Part shown: positions 26,255 through 40,500 of the stretch, in pieces
Layout of the letters: each line of letters starts with the position of its first letter
How positions within the stretch are numbered: position 1 is the stretch's first letter
NCBI GenBank assembly: GCA_003956705.1
Contig: QZCP01000037.1
Span: 50,393 to 114,392, forward strand
From: Brevipalpus yothersi
Lineage: Eukaryota; Arthropoda; Arachnida; Trombidiformes; Tenuipalpidae
Length of the DNA stretch: 64,000 nucleotides
Direction: 5' to 3'
The notes under the pieces: model-generated
Told to the model about the DNA's origin: nothing
Database searches by the model: none
Seen by the model: only the letters and a program-made list of their open reading frames with translations
Position numbers and translations under genes: made by a program

Positions 26255-29200
26255 AAATTTTGGTGCCAAAAGAGGAAAAGAAACATGTCATCTTCTCACT
26301 TAAGCTTTACTCTTCTTCCTTCCAGAATTGATGCTGGATGAGAGAGAGAGGAAGGACTGAAAGAAAGTAAAAACGAAAAATGATCTCAACTCAGGCTTGA
26401 AGATTAAATTACATGTGTGTGTATGTGTATGTAGCTGAATGGCTACTACTTTATCATGAATGCTAAGGTAACATCAGTGCTTGTGTGTGTAGTTGCAGTA
26501 GAAGTTGAGAGAGAGAGGGAATAATTTTCAGATGAAAAAAACAATAAAAATGAAATGAGCTCCATGAAACGGTTCCCCTACAAAATTGGCATATAATTTT
26601 CTCTCCTCTTGCCTCAAAGTTTGGTCAAGTTTCTTGCCGATGCTAATCAATGAAGACAAGAGCAAAGTGCCTTAAACACTTTTTTTCATCTTTTTTTGTC
26701 ACTCACATATTCTTCACTTCAAATGATACTCCAAAAGTACATGTAGATGGAAACTCAATCTGGTAGTCTCTCTCTCTCATTCACACTCATCTTCATCCCT
26801 TACACAGCATCCCTGATCAACTGGACTGCATCCACTTCTGTTATTCTTTTTTTTTCTCTCTCTCTCACTCCATCTTCTCTATCCTATCTGTGTTACTATT
26901 TTCCACTTCTCAATCGAAATCTTACATCTTCATCTTATTCCTCTCCTGGACACTGAATCAATTACCCTTGAAGGATTACAATGAAAATTTGTCCATCAAA
27001 GAAACGTAACAACGGAGAAAGTAGGATGAAGAGAGATGAAATTTTGTTTCACATTATATCCTCTCTCCTTTTATCCGAGCATTCAACATACTCATTTTTC
27101 CATCAGCATCCTCATTCCTACTGGATTCACTTCATCTGAGTGACCAATTGTGTATCATCATCCCTACTTGCTCTCTTTCTCCTTATCTATCTCGCTCCAT
27201 CTTAATTTCACATCTTCATCTCCATCCTCTACTCTTCTTCTTCTTCTTCCTCAGACGATCGATGATCGTTTCGTTTGTCTACTTCTTCTCCAATCTAGCT
27301 ACACATCTTCTTGAGTTAGTAAAAGTTTGGCAATGAAATTCCCACATGAGATATGCCCATAAAACAATCCTTTTTGTACTGGAATATTCTCAATAGATTT
27401 GTTTCCTCAGACTCACTTGCTTTCCTTCTCTCACGCTGTATTCTACTGAATCTTATTCCCATCTTCTAGATGAAGATGGAAAAAAAGGCAAGAATTATGA
27501 TCACGAAATAAAGTGGTGGAAACAGATAGCATGATGATAATTTTAACGGAAAGACAGCAAATGAATGTGTATGAATGAAAGTGTACTGACTCTACACTGT
27601 AGAGGAAGGAATATGAATAAAGCTCCAAAATGATTAGCTCTGACAATTTGTATTGCCAAAAATTTAGCCAACACAGAACATTGGTAAAAGGTAAGTTTCA
27701 TTTAGCTTCTTGATGCTTAATTTTTTGCTCTCATCTTTTTTCTCTTTCTTTGCATGCTTCTTTCAATGAGAAAAAATTAATCTCAACAAATGTATTCCCA
27801 TTTAATAACAATTCACGCAAACTTACTCTCTTCCTATTTCCCATCATCACTTGATGATGAGAAGTGGAAGAAGATGATAGCCCGTTAGAGTTGAATCCAA
27901 TTTCGGTTCACTTAGACGGATTATTGGACAAAATTATCCACTGAAAACCTTATTTACGTTGACTTTTGTATCACATTATCATTTATCGTTCCAAGATTGC
28001 TTGAGCATCAGCATAAAGTCTCATCCAGCATCCAGTCCTCTTAGTTGGGAATCAGTAGAATCATGGCCGAAATAAACTTGCACTACGATCAGTCCCAATG
28101 GTGTATGATTGTGAGCCACAAAAGGCAGAAGAGTTAATCAGTTGATTGGAGATGTTTAATTAATCATATCATAAGAGAAGTTGAGATAGACAAAAACGAT
28201 TCTGAAGGTACATGTATTATAAGTTGGAGCTCCTATGTTCTATAGATTTTTGTGTTTTCTCATCATGATCTTGGTTGATCATTAAGAGATGATTTCTGCA
28301 CTCAATTGCATTTGAATTGTATCCAGATTCTTCAGATATTTGTGAGCTACTCATAACTCTTTCCTTCCCTGCGCATCTTCTGCATTCTGTTTTGAGAGAT
28401 GCTTTGCTATCTTTTCTCTTCTTCTTCTTCTTCTTTCTCCTTTCCCATCTACATCTTCCATCACGATCATCTTATGCTCGTTGACAGAACTATTTTAGAG
28501 TGAAAAACGAATAAACGATTCCATTCATAACTTGATTGCTCGATTTGGCAATCAACACACACAATCAAGTAATGAGTAAAAGATGATGATGGGAGATGAA
28601 GATGGAGAAGAGAGGAGAGGAGAGGAGAGAGCGAGAAGAAAAAGATGCATCCACAATCATAAGTGATAGCAATTGAAAATTTTCTTTCTTCAATGATCAT
28701 CATCATCATCATAATCGAAAATGCTTCCGCATCGCTAACAAGTGGCCAATATGATTACATTCGATCAGAATCCATCAAATATGGACCAAAACAACTGTAA
28801 CAACTGGCCACATAACAGAATGGAATGGACAAGAGAGTGGGAGAAAGAGATAGATATTTGAATATATGGGTTGTGTAGAATAGGGCCTTGATGAAGCTGA
28901 TAATGATGATGATAACAACAACAATAATGATATCGGTGATGTGTGTAGTGAAATTGAATATATAAGGTTTGACCTAAGGATTTTGAGCACCTGATGTCTG
29001 AGATGGAGAGAGAGAACGATAATTGGTCAAGGAATGGTAAATAAGGGCATGCAAAAATTGTGGCCCAAGTAAAAGTAAATGGGTACATGTTAGTTGATTT
29101 TCGAAAATTTATGGCTATAATCAGCTTGCTTTTTGGGAGTAAAGAAAATTTTGCATGTTAAATGGATGCTGGCTGAAAGAACTGATAAAAAGGAGAGAGA

Positions 29201-29278
29201 GAAAGAGATGTATATAAGAAGGCGAAAATCGAAATGATAAGAAGGAGAAAATGATGATGAGTTAGGGAAAGAGGATCA

Positions 29279-29280
<2 letters not shown>

Positions 29281-29358
<78 letters not shown>
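29281..29358. repeat. (GA)39 microsatellite
   Basis: 78 bp, the longest array wholly sequenced in the window. Confidence 0.95.
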
Positions 29359-29360
<2 letters not shown>

Positions 29361-31273
29361 CGTGGGAAAGAATCATGCAAAATTGGCTATCTGCATGAAT
29401 GGATGAATATCGGTTTCCATTGGAACTGCAACTAGGATCTTCACAGTCAGGTAGGAGGTATGTTATTTTGTTGCAAGTCAAAAAGGATGCTGCTTCTGAT
29501 GTTGCTTCTGTTACTGCTTCTGGAATCGTGATTAGAGTCCAGAATCGTGAAGCTTGGTTACTTTTTTATATGCTTATATTCTTTCTTTCTTCTCTCTTTC
29601 TCTCTCTCTCTCTCTCTCCTCGGGACGAAGCAAGCCGGTGGCGAGCATTAATATCATAGTGAAATGGCCCACTAGAGAAGATGGGTCCAAGAGAGATGAT
29701 CAAGACTAACCTGTATTCTTCATTCAATTGGTAGCCGCAAGGTAGCAATGAGAGAGAGAGAGAGAGGAATAGAGGGCTTCTTGCTTTCTCACTGATTTCT
29801 GGTTTTCTACTTTTTTAAGAATATGAAAAGAAGAAGAAGAAGATAGGAGACCCATGTAAGGGGATAACATCTCGGACCTGATATCATGTTCATTTGCCCT
29901 GAAGGCTCATGAGAGGAAGAGAGAGAGAGAGAGATGAGTGAATGGACTGGAAGAGGGTGATTGAGAAAGATTTTACATGGTAAGCGATAGAGGGGTCGAG
30001 AGCGAGAGCGAGAGACCATGTTCACGATGGGCCGAAAAACATGGAGAGAGAGGAACAGAGGGTCTCAGGCATTGGAAAATATATATCTACTCTGGCTTAC
30101 TACTCTTTATCGAATCAGACTGGAATCTGTGCCCGTAGGCTTGATAATGGTTGAGAGAAGGCAGATGATTGAAAAAAAATAAATGATATTACATGCACTT
30201 GTATTTTTTCATCCATCTCATTATCAATATCTCAACTTTTTCTCTTTTTCTTCTTTTTTTGCGAGTCCTAATATTTGATCAGGATTAAGTCAAATTTTCG
30301 AAAGACTTTTTCCATTATGCTTGCTTTCTCTCACTTTTTGCTTGTCCAATTTCCAAGCAAGAGAGAGAGAGAGAGAGAGAAGTGAGAATGTGCATACATA
30401 AATCAAAGTTTGGTGAAAAATGCATAGCTAATGTGAGGAAAATAAGTAAAATGTTTACTTGAGTGGGATATTTGAAGGCCCAAAAGGCAAGATAATTTCG
30501 GTAACTTTTAAAATTGATGATTTTCACTGTAACCTTTCTCGCTTTCCGCATCAACTTGCCATCTTTCTCTCATCCTCTCATCTTCTCATCTCTCTCTCTC
30601 TTTTGGCTCTCTTTTTCTCTCTTCTTTCTTGTCTCTCATCAGTCACCAGTTTGCCTCATTTCTTGATGATTTTAAAGTTTAAAGAAGCAAATATTTCGCT
30701 TTTTCACCTCACTATTGCTCCAAGCTTCTGGATATCTTCTCCACGATCTTAATGAATATACACACATAATGAAAACTTAAAACAAATGTGAGTATCAATT
30801 AGAGAAACTTCCTGATGAGAAGCTGATTCTAGTCCTGTATGAAGAGATAGAATTGCTTGGATCAATGATTAAAATTTTAACTCCTGTGAAAATTATTCCC
30901 TTAAAGTGAACCAAGAGAGAAGCCACAAATTTTGGGCCCAAAAAAGAGAAAAAATCAAGTTTTTTGTACCTCCTATCGAACCAAAAATTTACCAGAAAAT
31001 TGCTTGCTGTTTTATCATCTCATTCTCTGATGAATTGAAGAACGCCTTCTCTCTCTCCTCATGCTTCCTTTCTGGAGAGGAAAGAAGCTGAATTGAGAAT
31101 AAGAGGAGCAAGTAGAAGAAGAAGAAGAAGAAGAGAAAAAAATCTTCCTCTCAAGTTGATTCAGTCAACGATGGGAGCCCAAATGAAGATGATAAGATAG
31201 AAAGAGAAGTAACGCCAACGTTTATTCAGGTAGCCGGTTTCATTGATGAGAGCAAATTTTTACTGCATCTTAC

Positions 31274-31276
<3 letters not shown>

Positions 31277-31343
<67 letters not shown>

Positions 31344-31376
31344 TCTCTTTCTCTTTCTCTTTCTCTCTCTCTCTCT
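31277..31376. repeat. Compound (CT)n-(CTTTCT)n-(CT)n array
   Basis: About 60 bp of CT, four to five CTTTCT hexamers, then more CT. Confidence 0.95.
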
Positions 31377-31591
31377 TTTTCGACCTGGTAGCCCCATGCT
31401 AAGAGCATCTACAGACAAAATGTTGGAGAGAGAAAACGAAGAGGAAGAAAAAAGATGATTCCTCAACCGGTGAGTAGTAGTAGTATTTAGTATGAATGCT
31501 CACTGGATTCACAAGTGATCATCAGCATCGATGCTCTTTCCTCTATGTGAGCATCACCAGTGGCAGGCGATGTTTCAAAAGCAGAGGAACC

Positions 31592-31604
<13 letters not shown>

Positions 31605-31645
<41 letters not shown>
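31605..31645. repeat. (AG)20 microsatellite
   Basis: 41 bp, 228 bp after the inverse CT array at 31277. Confidence 0.95.
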
Positions 31646-31647
<2 letters not shown>

Positions 31648-32338
31648 CAAGAGTGGGCTGAGGTGTATCAAGCGCCACTGGTACCCAGTTGATGATGGCA
31701 ACAAATTTGACCTGGAATAGCCGGCTAGATTGTGACTGTGTATGTGTGTAGGCAGATATGATGTACAGCCTGTCGAATAGGTTTAAATGGATGCTCCTGG
31801 TGGATGCTAGTGAGAGACTGAGAAGAGACTAGGCGAGAATGATCACAAAATAAACCGCATTCAAGTGGCCAGATATTTATTCTCTGTGTGTATGTATGCG
31901 TCTTCTATCTCTTTGAAGAGATGCGGCTTAAGCATCACAGATGGATTGAAGATGCTTGTGTGTGTGTGTATTTGTGAGAAGAGTAAGTGAAGAGAGCGGG
32001 AAAACCACTTATACACTCGACAGGTAAAGGGATAAAATTGAATCGTGGATGCTGAGAAAATGATGATGATTTACTAATGATGAGAGAGAGAGAGGGTCTT
32101 GGAAATGTGAAAGGATAAAAAAGGAGTCACTTGAGAAGGTAAACGAAATATATTGGAATAAGAAAATGATGAGGAGGGTGAGAGAGAGAGAGAGAGAGAG
32201 AGATGGAAAGTGGAGGCGAAAAAGAAAGATGTGAGTGAAAACATTGCTCTTTGGGTCCTCCTTCTCATACTGTTGAGTTATCATCCTCATACTAACAACA
32301 TTAATCTCAAATGATCTGTGGAAGAGAAATGCTCGAGT

Positions 32339-32339
<1 letters not shown>

Positions 32340-32398
<59 letters not shown>
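32340..32398. repeat. (GA)29 microsatellite
   Basis: 59 bp, pure. Confidence 0.95.
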
Positions 32399-32401
<3 letters not shown>

Positions 32402-35335
32402 TAAGGATGAGGAGTAAACTATGGAGAAAGAGAGAGATGCTAGCGTTCCAGGTCAATGCAATATATTTTATCTATCCCCAAGACTGATGATAAATTTGAT
32501 CCTTCCAAAAAGAGATCTATTTTTTTGCTCAAAGTTTTTTAATGTTTATTCTACCGAATTGTGCACTGTGCACGCGAAGTCCAGATTAGTCAACTGAAAG
32601 AATTCAAGCCTATTAGATCAGCTTGAATGCTAATCGAATAATTTAACCAAAGGGTATCACAAACAGAAGAATGTCAGCACATGATGATGATTCAATCTTG
32701 ACCATGAGCTCAGAATTTGAGCAGATTTGAGAGAATCAAAAATCTTTATCTGGAAACATGTGAACTCAATCCAGACACATTGGACAGATTGATCTTCACA
32801 CTGAAGGCCCTGGACCAAGTGATAAATAATAAATGTGTTCCCATGGAGTGTTTTGAGGTTTAAAAAGCAAGGTTTGATCGGTAGAAGAATGAGTATGAAA
32901 GAGAGAAGAAAAAAGTGTTTTGGACACCAGCAAGAAAAAGAGGGCCAATATACATGAAAAGTAGAGACATAAGTCAACCCATTTTTTTTGGAAAACCTTT
33001 TTATAAGCTTTTCGGCCGAAATCCTGTTCCAATTGGATAGCATCACCAATGATACAAATCTCATGATAGATGATCAGTGATTTTTTATTCTCTCCATTCA
33101 CTGATACACATACACATACATGTATATACACACACAGAGGAAAACTTTGCTGTGGATGTCTGGAATATATTGGTCAGATGCTGCAAGTATTTTCTCAGCT
33201 TTCCAATTCATCCACAGGGGAGGATCACTTTGGAAAAGTTTGACAAGGATCGGAGGAAAAGAGAGGAGAGAATTTGAGATGAAGGAATCCTACAATGTCT
33301 GGGTGAAAATTGAACAGGAAGCGAACAAAAAATAACCAAAAAATTGAACTGTTTTTTATCGGCAAGACAAAGAGAAAAAAAACGAAGGCAAAAGGAATCC
33401 AGTTGAGCATAGAAGAAAACTTGGTCGAATTTTTTCTTCTTCTCTTCATCATCTTGTATCGTGTACATCTTATCCATCTTTTCAACCGAGAAACTATTTT
33501 TTTTCTTCTTCTTCTTCTTTTTCTTCCAAGAATATATCTTATTTTGACATGAATTTTCGCCCAGATATTGACAGATCGAAAATGTATACAAGCGAGCGAG
33601 TGCATTACGATATCATATGCAAAAATAGTGAATTTTTTTCTTCCTCTCATCATCTTCTACTCCTTCTTCATCATCATTTTTGTCCCAACTAATTTGAATA
33701 AGAAAATCTAACCACTTGATGATGTAGTCACTCATTCATTTTTGAAATGAGTTGACGTTCATAAGAGAGAAGAGGAGAGGCAAAAGAAATAAGATATGAG
33801 CAAAAACGTAATTAGTAGAAGCAAAAGTGAAAGTTTTGCAAGTGATGAGGATGAGGAAAAGAGAAAGAGAATGACAATATCATTTTCTTTTCCAATATAA
33901 AATTGAGTGAGCATAATATGAGCTGTCACAGGAGGCAAATGGGAAAGAGAAAGAGAGAAAAGATGAAGATGAAATATATTTTGAATGAGGGAATAGAGAG
34001 GGAAGAAGAGAGAGTCATAGAGATGATAAAAGAAAGGGGAGTAAATAAGATGGGAAAAATGCAATGGATGCTGATGCTGCGATAGATCAGGAAACGGAAA
34101 GGATGAAGATGGCAGAAGGGAATCAGCAGTTTTAGAAATAGAAGAATAAGAAATTGGATAGAATAAATTAAAAGAAAGAAAGAGGAAAAGATGCTCAATT
34201 TTTTTCCACTCTTTCTGTACACATACACTTACACTGATGGTGAATAAAAGTGCGTGACAATAGAGTGATTTGAACAAGCATCCGATCTGCTATACTATTC
34301 TGTTTTTTACAACACATTTTTCTTTTTCTTCGCCTTCTTTACCGTTCCCCCAGCATCCCTATTCCAGTACCGTTATCATGCATCCTCTGGGCTCATCTTC
34401 CAGCTCATCTCTCTGGGAGAAAAGAGGAAAGCCAACAACACTTTCATTCTTCAATGGTAAAGTATCGGCTTGAAGGCAGAGAGCAGCAAAAAAGATCAAA
34501 TAAAAAAAGAAGGTGACAATGGTTCCTATTTCCTCTCTCTTTCTTTACATGGTTAAAGACAGAGAATAATGATGATCAAATCTCCTCTCTCCACATGATC
34601 AGATCAACTATGTAGTGGTAAACTTCCTGATAAAATACATCTCTTTCCATCCACACAGTTTACAGCTTCCCAAGAAACCTCTTAAAATTCGATGAATATG
34701 GCCATGATCACAATGGGAATACGGTTTTCACATCTTTTATTTTTCTTCTTCCGTCGGATTGATGAAGTGACAATACGTGTAACAGGAAAATGGAGGTGAT
34801 TTGAATATTCATTGAGACTGATATTCATCTGCATTGATAAGTGATCGATGCACATTATGGATGAATTCAAGGTGATGTGGTGATAAATGGATGAAGAGGG
34901 ATAAAAAAATGGAATCAGTGTTGAATGAAGTTGAAGAGGATAAAAGAGACTTGCATTAGATCAGAATACAAGTAATCATATACGTATATATATCCTCGAT
35001 TCCTCATGATGAAATGGGATTAGTTGTGATAGGTGAAAGCTCAAATTACCAGGCCAAGAAAGAAAAGAGGTCAAAATGGACCAATGGTAGAGGAGGAGAG
35101 AGAAAGTGAATCAATAATTTTTAGGGTATCAAATGGTATAATAATAGCAACAGCAAAAAGCAATACAACACTTTTGATGGGAGCAAAAGCTAAACGATGG
35201 ATCAAAATGAATCAGTTGACTAGGATGATGATTATTTTTTTACCAATGAAAACAATGGTTGAGAGAAGAGAGAGAGAGTAAAGTGTTTGAAGGGCCAACC
35301 AGATGAGGATGAAAAAGTGGAAAAATTATTAGATC

Positions 35336-35340
<5 letters not shown>

Positions 35341-35380
<40 letters not shown>
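35341..35380. repeat. (GA)20 microsatellite
   Basis: 40 bp, with a further imperfect GA stretch at about 35518-35558. Confidence 0.95.
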
Positions 35381-35384
<4 letters not shown>

Positions 35385-37552
35385 TGGGGGTAAAAAAGAG
35401 AGGAGCATAGTTGAGAATCAATGGTGATGAAAAGAGAATAAAGCTCTCACTTTGATCGTAAACATGGGATGCAGTTATTGAGATGGAAGGAAAAGTAAGA
35501 TGCGGATAAGAGATGGAAGAGAAAGAGAGAAAGAGAGAAAGAGAGAGAGAGAGAGAGCACAAGTGAATAGATATTGTAGCCTGGAATTTTATTCCCTCTT
35601 GATGATACCAAATAAATCTAATGAAATGGCTTTCGATTGTCAATAGTAGCTGGATTTTCAGAGCTATTCACCCCGATTTAGGCCCACAAGTGAAAGTAGG
35701 ATATATAGAAATAAAACGATATTGTCCACACTTTTTGCTTTCCTCTATTCTCATATAAAAAAGAGAGAGAGAGAGAGAGAATCCTTTTCAATCTTCCTCT
35801 TTTTAACCATTAAATTTCATTCATTCTCTCCCATGTTAAATCACATCTTTATATTCCTCTGTTCATATTCATATACCACACACGGCATTTGATAATAATG
35901 CCATACGGATGCTGGCAACTGATCACCATCATCATTGTCATTGCCATGATCCTGGGGGCGAGCGGCAAAAGTAGAAGTAGAATATGATGAGGGAGAGAGA
36001 GAGAGCGAAAAGATGCTGAGCCGCAGGGTGAATGGAAGTATCAGATTTGGCAAAGTGATCAACAGTAGTCAACACATGATGGCAAGTAAATTAATCAAAA
36101 AGAGCGTGTGTTTCTACTTCTTATGGGTGACTACTTCTTCTTCTGTTTCATAGGCTTCTCTCTCTCTCTTTTCTTTTCTTTTGCCCATCTGATTGCTTCC
36201 GATCATCATCATCAGCATAAGATGTGGAGGCAGAAGGAGGAAGAAGAGAGAAACAGAAGAATAAAGCGAAGATGAGGAGGAAAAAATCATATATAGCACA
36301 ATGTTATCCTCTGTGTAACGTCCCCAAAATCAGCCTTCATCTACTTCATCTCCTCCTGATTCACGTTTAACAGTGGATCCTATTGTTTACAGTCAATAAG
36401 TATCTGAAGAAGGCTTTGATGTGTGGATAGCAACTTTTGAGCCACCATAAAATGGATGAAGACCCATGGGTGATGCGGAGAGAACAGTATCCGATGATAA
36501 GATGGCTTATCCGTAATGATAAATTGATGGATATCGGGAAAGTATTACAGTATGGGAAAGGAGGCGAGCATACACACACACAAAGGTAAAAGTGAGCCCA
36601 AAAGTCGGTCAAGCAATGAAAATGTGATTCTGTGTCATTGTCAGAATTATAGTTTTTTTTCGGCCACCAAAAAAGAAACTTGTATTCTTTGTATCTCTTC
36701 TCATCATTACGGAAGAATTTTAACCCCAAAACATGAGTATTTTAAACCGGAATCTTGTGCTCCAAATTCTTTTCTTGCACATCTTCCATGAAAAACTTAA
36801 ATATAATGACACTATGGACACACTTGTTAAAGTGTTTTACCAGGAAAAGAGAAAAAAAATCTTTGCAATAAACATTCTTTCCTCTTGCTCATCTCGCCAT
36901 GCTTGAATCCATTGAGAATATTTTCTCTCTCTTCTCTTTGTTCTTGTGTCTTTCTCTTTCTCTCTCTTTTCATGGTGAATAATTTTCATAATAATAGACT
37001 TTTTTTCTCACTTCTATCCACTTCCGGATATCTGCAGGGTAACTCTGGGAAGTAGTGGCATTTCTCATCCACCGGCCTGTGAAATGCTTACGCTTATTTC
37101 GTTTTCTCGGTCAAGCGATTTCACTTTCTTTTTCTCTTTCTCTCTTTACTTTGATGTCAAACTTTTCATACCCAGTAACACAGTCACATAGTGTTGCGAG
37201 AAAAAAATTTTGGACCTCTCCACCACACAAGGTCACTTGGGCTGTCCATCAATGCTTGACTTTTCTCTTTATCCCACCGACAAGGAACCACTTCTTGGGG
37301 TAAGCTAATCAAAATGCCAAAATAATTAAATGACCTTCTCTTCCATGGACTTCTCTGTGGATATGTGTGTGTGTCTTGTATTCTTCTCCGTTTAACTCCC
37401 ACACACACACAATCGGTTCTCATTTCATACCAGTGATGACATCAGTTGAGCGGAGTCTTTTTCGGACATTATTCCCGCTATTTCCTATGGACATGTTTGG
37501 TGAGGATTTATTTATCAGTCAAGCACAGCGGTTTTCCTTCTCATCTCTAACC

Positions 37553-37554
<2 letters not shown>

Positions 37555-37586
<32 letters not shown>
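37555..37586. repeat. (CT)16 microsatellite
   Basis: 32 bp in a pyrimidine-rich stretch. Confidence 0.95.
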
Positions 37587-37593
<7 letters not shown>

Positions 37594-40500
37594 TTCCCTT
37601 CCTTCATCCTCCATCAACAACACTCTTACTCATCTCTCTTTCTTCCTCTCTTTCTCTCTAATTAACATGCCCAAATCACACACTGGCGTCAACCGTATGT
37701 TGAGAATCTTTACGTTGATTTGAGCAATGTTGATGTGAAAATTGAGTGGAATAGATGAGAATATATGTTGGGCTCGAGAAAGTAGATGAATTTGAAGGGC
37801 TTGAATATGAGGAAAGGATTCATGAGAATTTCTGCGTGAGTGTGTACGGTACTGTGATATAACTCAGAATACATAGATATTCATAGTCTTTGGAATTTCA
37901 TCCACCTTTTTGGGATGAGAGAAGAATTTTCTTCTCATCCTTTCAACTGGAATGTATTTATCATGATGCTTGATGTTGCTGTGATGTGGTTGCAATCACA
38001 TGCAAATTGTTTAGCTATCAAGAGTCCAGAGGTAATAGGAAGGATATATACTGAGATCAACACACATGAGGACCGAAAATAGTGGACCAAAGTGGATGAA
38101 TAAGATGGAAGGTAATCATGCACAAGATGAGGTGAGATTGTTTGCTATGGTCTGATGAATCTTTTTCTCTCTCTATCTCTCTCTTTTCGTTTCTATTATC
38201 ATTGATGCTGTTTAGTTGTCTTTGGGCAAATGTGTGTATGTGGGTACATTGAGAGATAGAATAGATAGAGAAAAGGTGGTGGCAATCCAAAATAAATCAA
38301 TGAATGAATATCGATCAACTTGTGCTTCGGTCTACTCTTGAATAAATGAGACTGAAAGTTGACATAAAATTGCATTTGGAATGTCTTGATTTTGTCTTTT
38401 CTTTCTCTTTCTTATTCCTTTATCAAGCTTGGGAAAACAATTTCGACCAGAAACAGAATGTTGTTGTGTTATGAGGGTGAAAGAGAGAATGAAGATGGAA
38501 GAATTCACATTCGCCTGATCGACTGTCTTTTTTAAGTCGAGACAAAACCTCAAGTAAATTGAATTTTCTTCAACATCATTTGAAGTAGACACCATGAATT
38601 TATCTTGGCCCCTTTCTTTAGCCCCAAAATAACGAGCGAAGATCACTTGTATCCAAAGCCAGACGAAAATCAATCGATTCCATTTCAAATGTTCATACTA
38701 TACTATGCTATGGTGAATACATGATCGCTACAATCAGCTCATTTCACATGTGATAATATACACACATTGAATAACAGTATTCCAGAACACTGTTCCACAT
38801 GTACCGTTAGGTATTATCGATATTTTGATTATCAAAGGCAAAATAAAGCGATAATCTTAACACACATTCATGATGATAGCTTTTGACATAGACCAACAAT
38901 ACCATGTTACCCATAAGATGATACTGGAATCAGATGTATCAAAGCATGATGTAACCAAATGATGACTATTCTTTTCTCTCTTCTCTCGCCTCTTTATCCA
39001 CCTTTTTTTTCCACTTGAAAAATGTTTACCCAATCCAATTCGATCATCTACATGTTCGAACATCAAATTGAAGTTTCCAGATAAGAGGAATGAATGGTAC
39101 CAAGTGAGATAGATAGAGTAAAGAATGCTGGTGAAATCTTTTTACTCGAAAGAATATATATATATCAAAGTTTTCCCATGCATGTGTGTGCCTATGTCTA
39201 TGTGATCTTTACGATATCATCAACTTCAGGATGCTGTATATGATGATGAGAGTATTTTGCTGACACACCAAACTCGATTACATAGTCTTTTCCTCTCTTT
39301 TTCTCTGTATTGATGAGATTTTTTTTCTCTTCTTCTCAGAACTTGTGTCGGTTACAATGGCTGAAGTGAAAGTATTATTATTCAGTATCTCTCATGGATC
39401 AGACATGATGATTCCGATGGATAGACAGAAGGATAAAAACACAACAGCATACACACATGTACACATGTATTACAGTAACATTAACCAGAGAGAGACAGAG
39501 ACCAAAAGTTTGAAGGATTATGTTGTGATGGTGTGAGAAAGATGGATCAAGGATTTGTGATGAGGTGTGTGAAATCATTATTAAACTGATGTCATGATTA
39601 AATGTGTGTACAAAGTTCTTTTTCTCTCAAGTCACTACAATAATCATCATTGAAGATGTGATATGTGTGTTGGTTTTCGTTTTGATTTGAACATTCGTGT
39701 GATTGTTGTCTGATGTAATGGCAAAAAGTTACCCAATTAGATTGATGATTTGTGGAGTTATGTGAAATCTTTTAGAGTGAAAATTTTTTCCAGACTTGAC
39801 TGGTGCCATAATGATGTGATGAAATACTGTTGTTGGGTATGTTTCAACATGGTAAATGATAATTTCAAACCAAAACATTTAATATCCGAGGATCATGGAT
39901 CAAATCACGGAGAAGAAGATTAACATCAACCTTCACCACGTGTGTTAAACCATACATGTCTCTCTCACCATGAGAAGGGATAATCTTTTTCTAAACTTTA
40001 TACCCAAGATCAAGCAAGAAGGATAACAAAGATCGCCAGTTGGGAGAAGGATGAAGATGAAGATGATAATTAAGAGATTATAGACACACAAGATGAGGTG
40101 GTCAGAGTGAGATCGATGTTGGATGTGGTTAGGATGTCAAATCATCATTCAAACAAGAGAGAGCAAGATAGATATAGTTGGCATTTATCATCATAAATAG
40201 CTAGATAAGCTTGGCACATTGAATTGAAATCGTTATGGATGATATGCTTACTGGGGCAACACAGATCGTTTCAACAAATTTTTTCGATATCGTGAATAAT
40301 AATAATAATAGTATTAACCACAATTAGGATGCGGATTTGAATTCAGCAACTCAGCATGTGTACATCTTCAACATCTTCAACATGAGTGGCTTATCGAGGG
40401 ATAAAAAGTTTTCCAAAGATCTATACAGCTGAAGCTTAGACATGGTCAATCAGGATCATTCAAATTAATAGGCCCAAAGTTACTATCCATCCCGTGTACC

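Larger units (their letters stand above)
17130..29280. other. Intron 1 stretch without recognisable genes
   Basis: Apart from the listed arrays, this holds AT-rich sequence with many ATG/CAT-rich and pyrimidine-rich patches. The longest non-repetitive ORF (19281-19622, plus strand, 113 codons) has a good start context but no family resemblance and a length expected by chance. Confidence 0.5.

Noticed and set aside
33208..34277. Overlapping minus-strand ORFs of 100-170 codons
   Set aside because: They read through T-rich, CTT-rich sequence and give Phe/Leu/Ser-biased products without domains.
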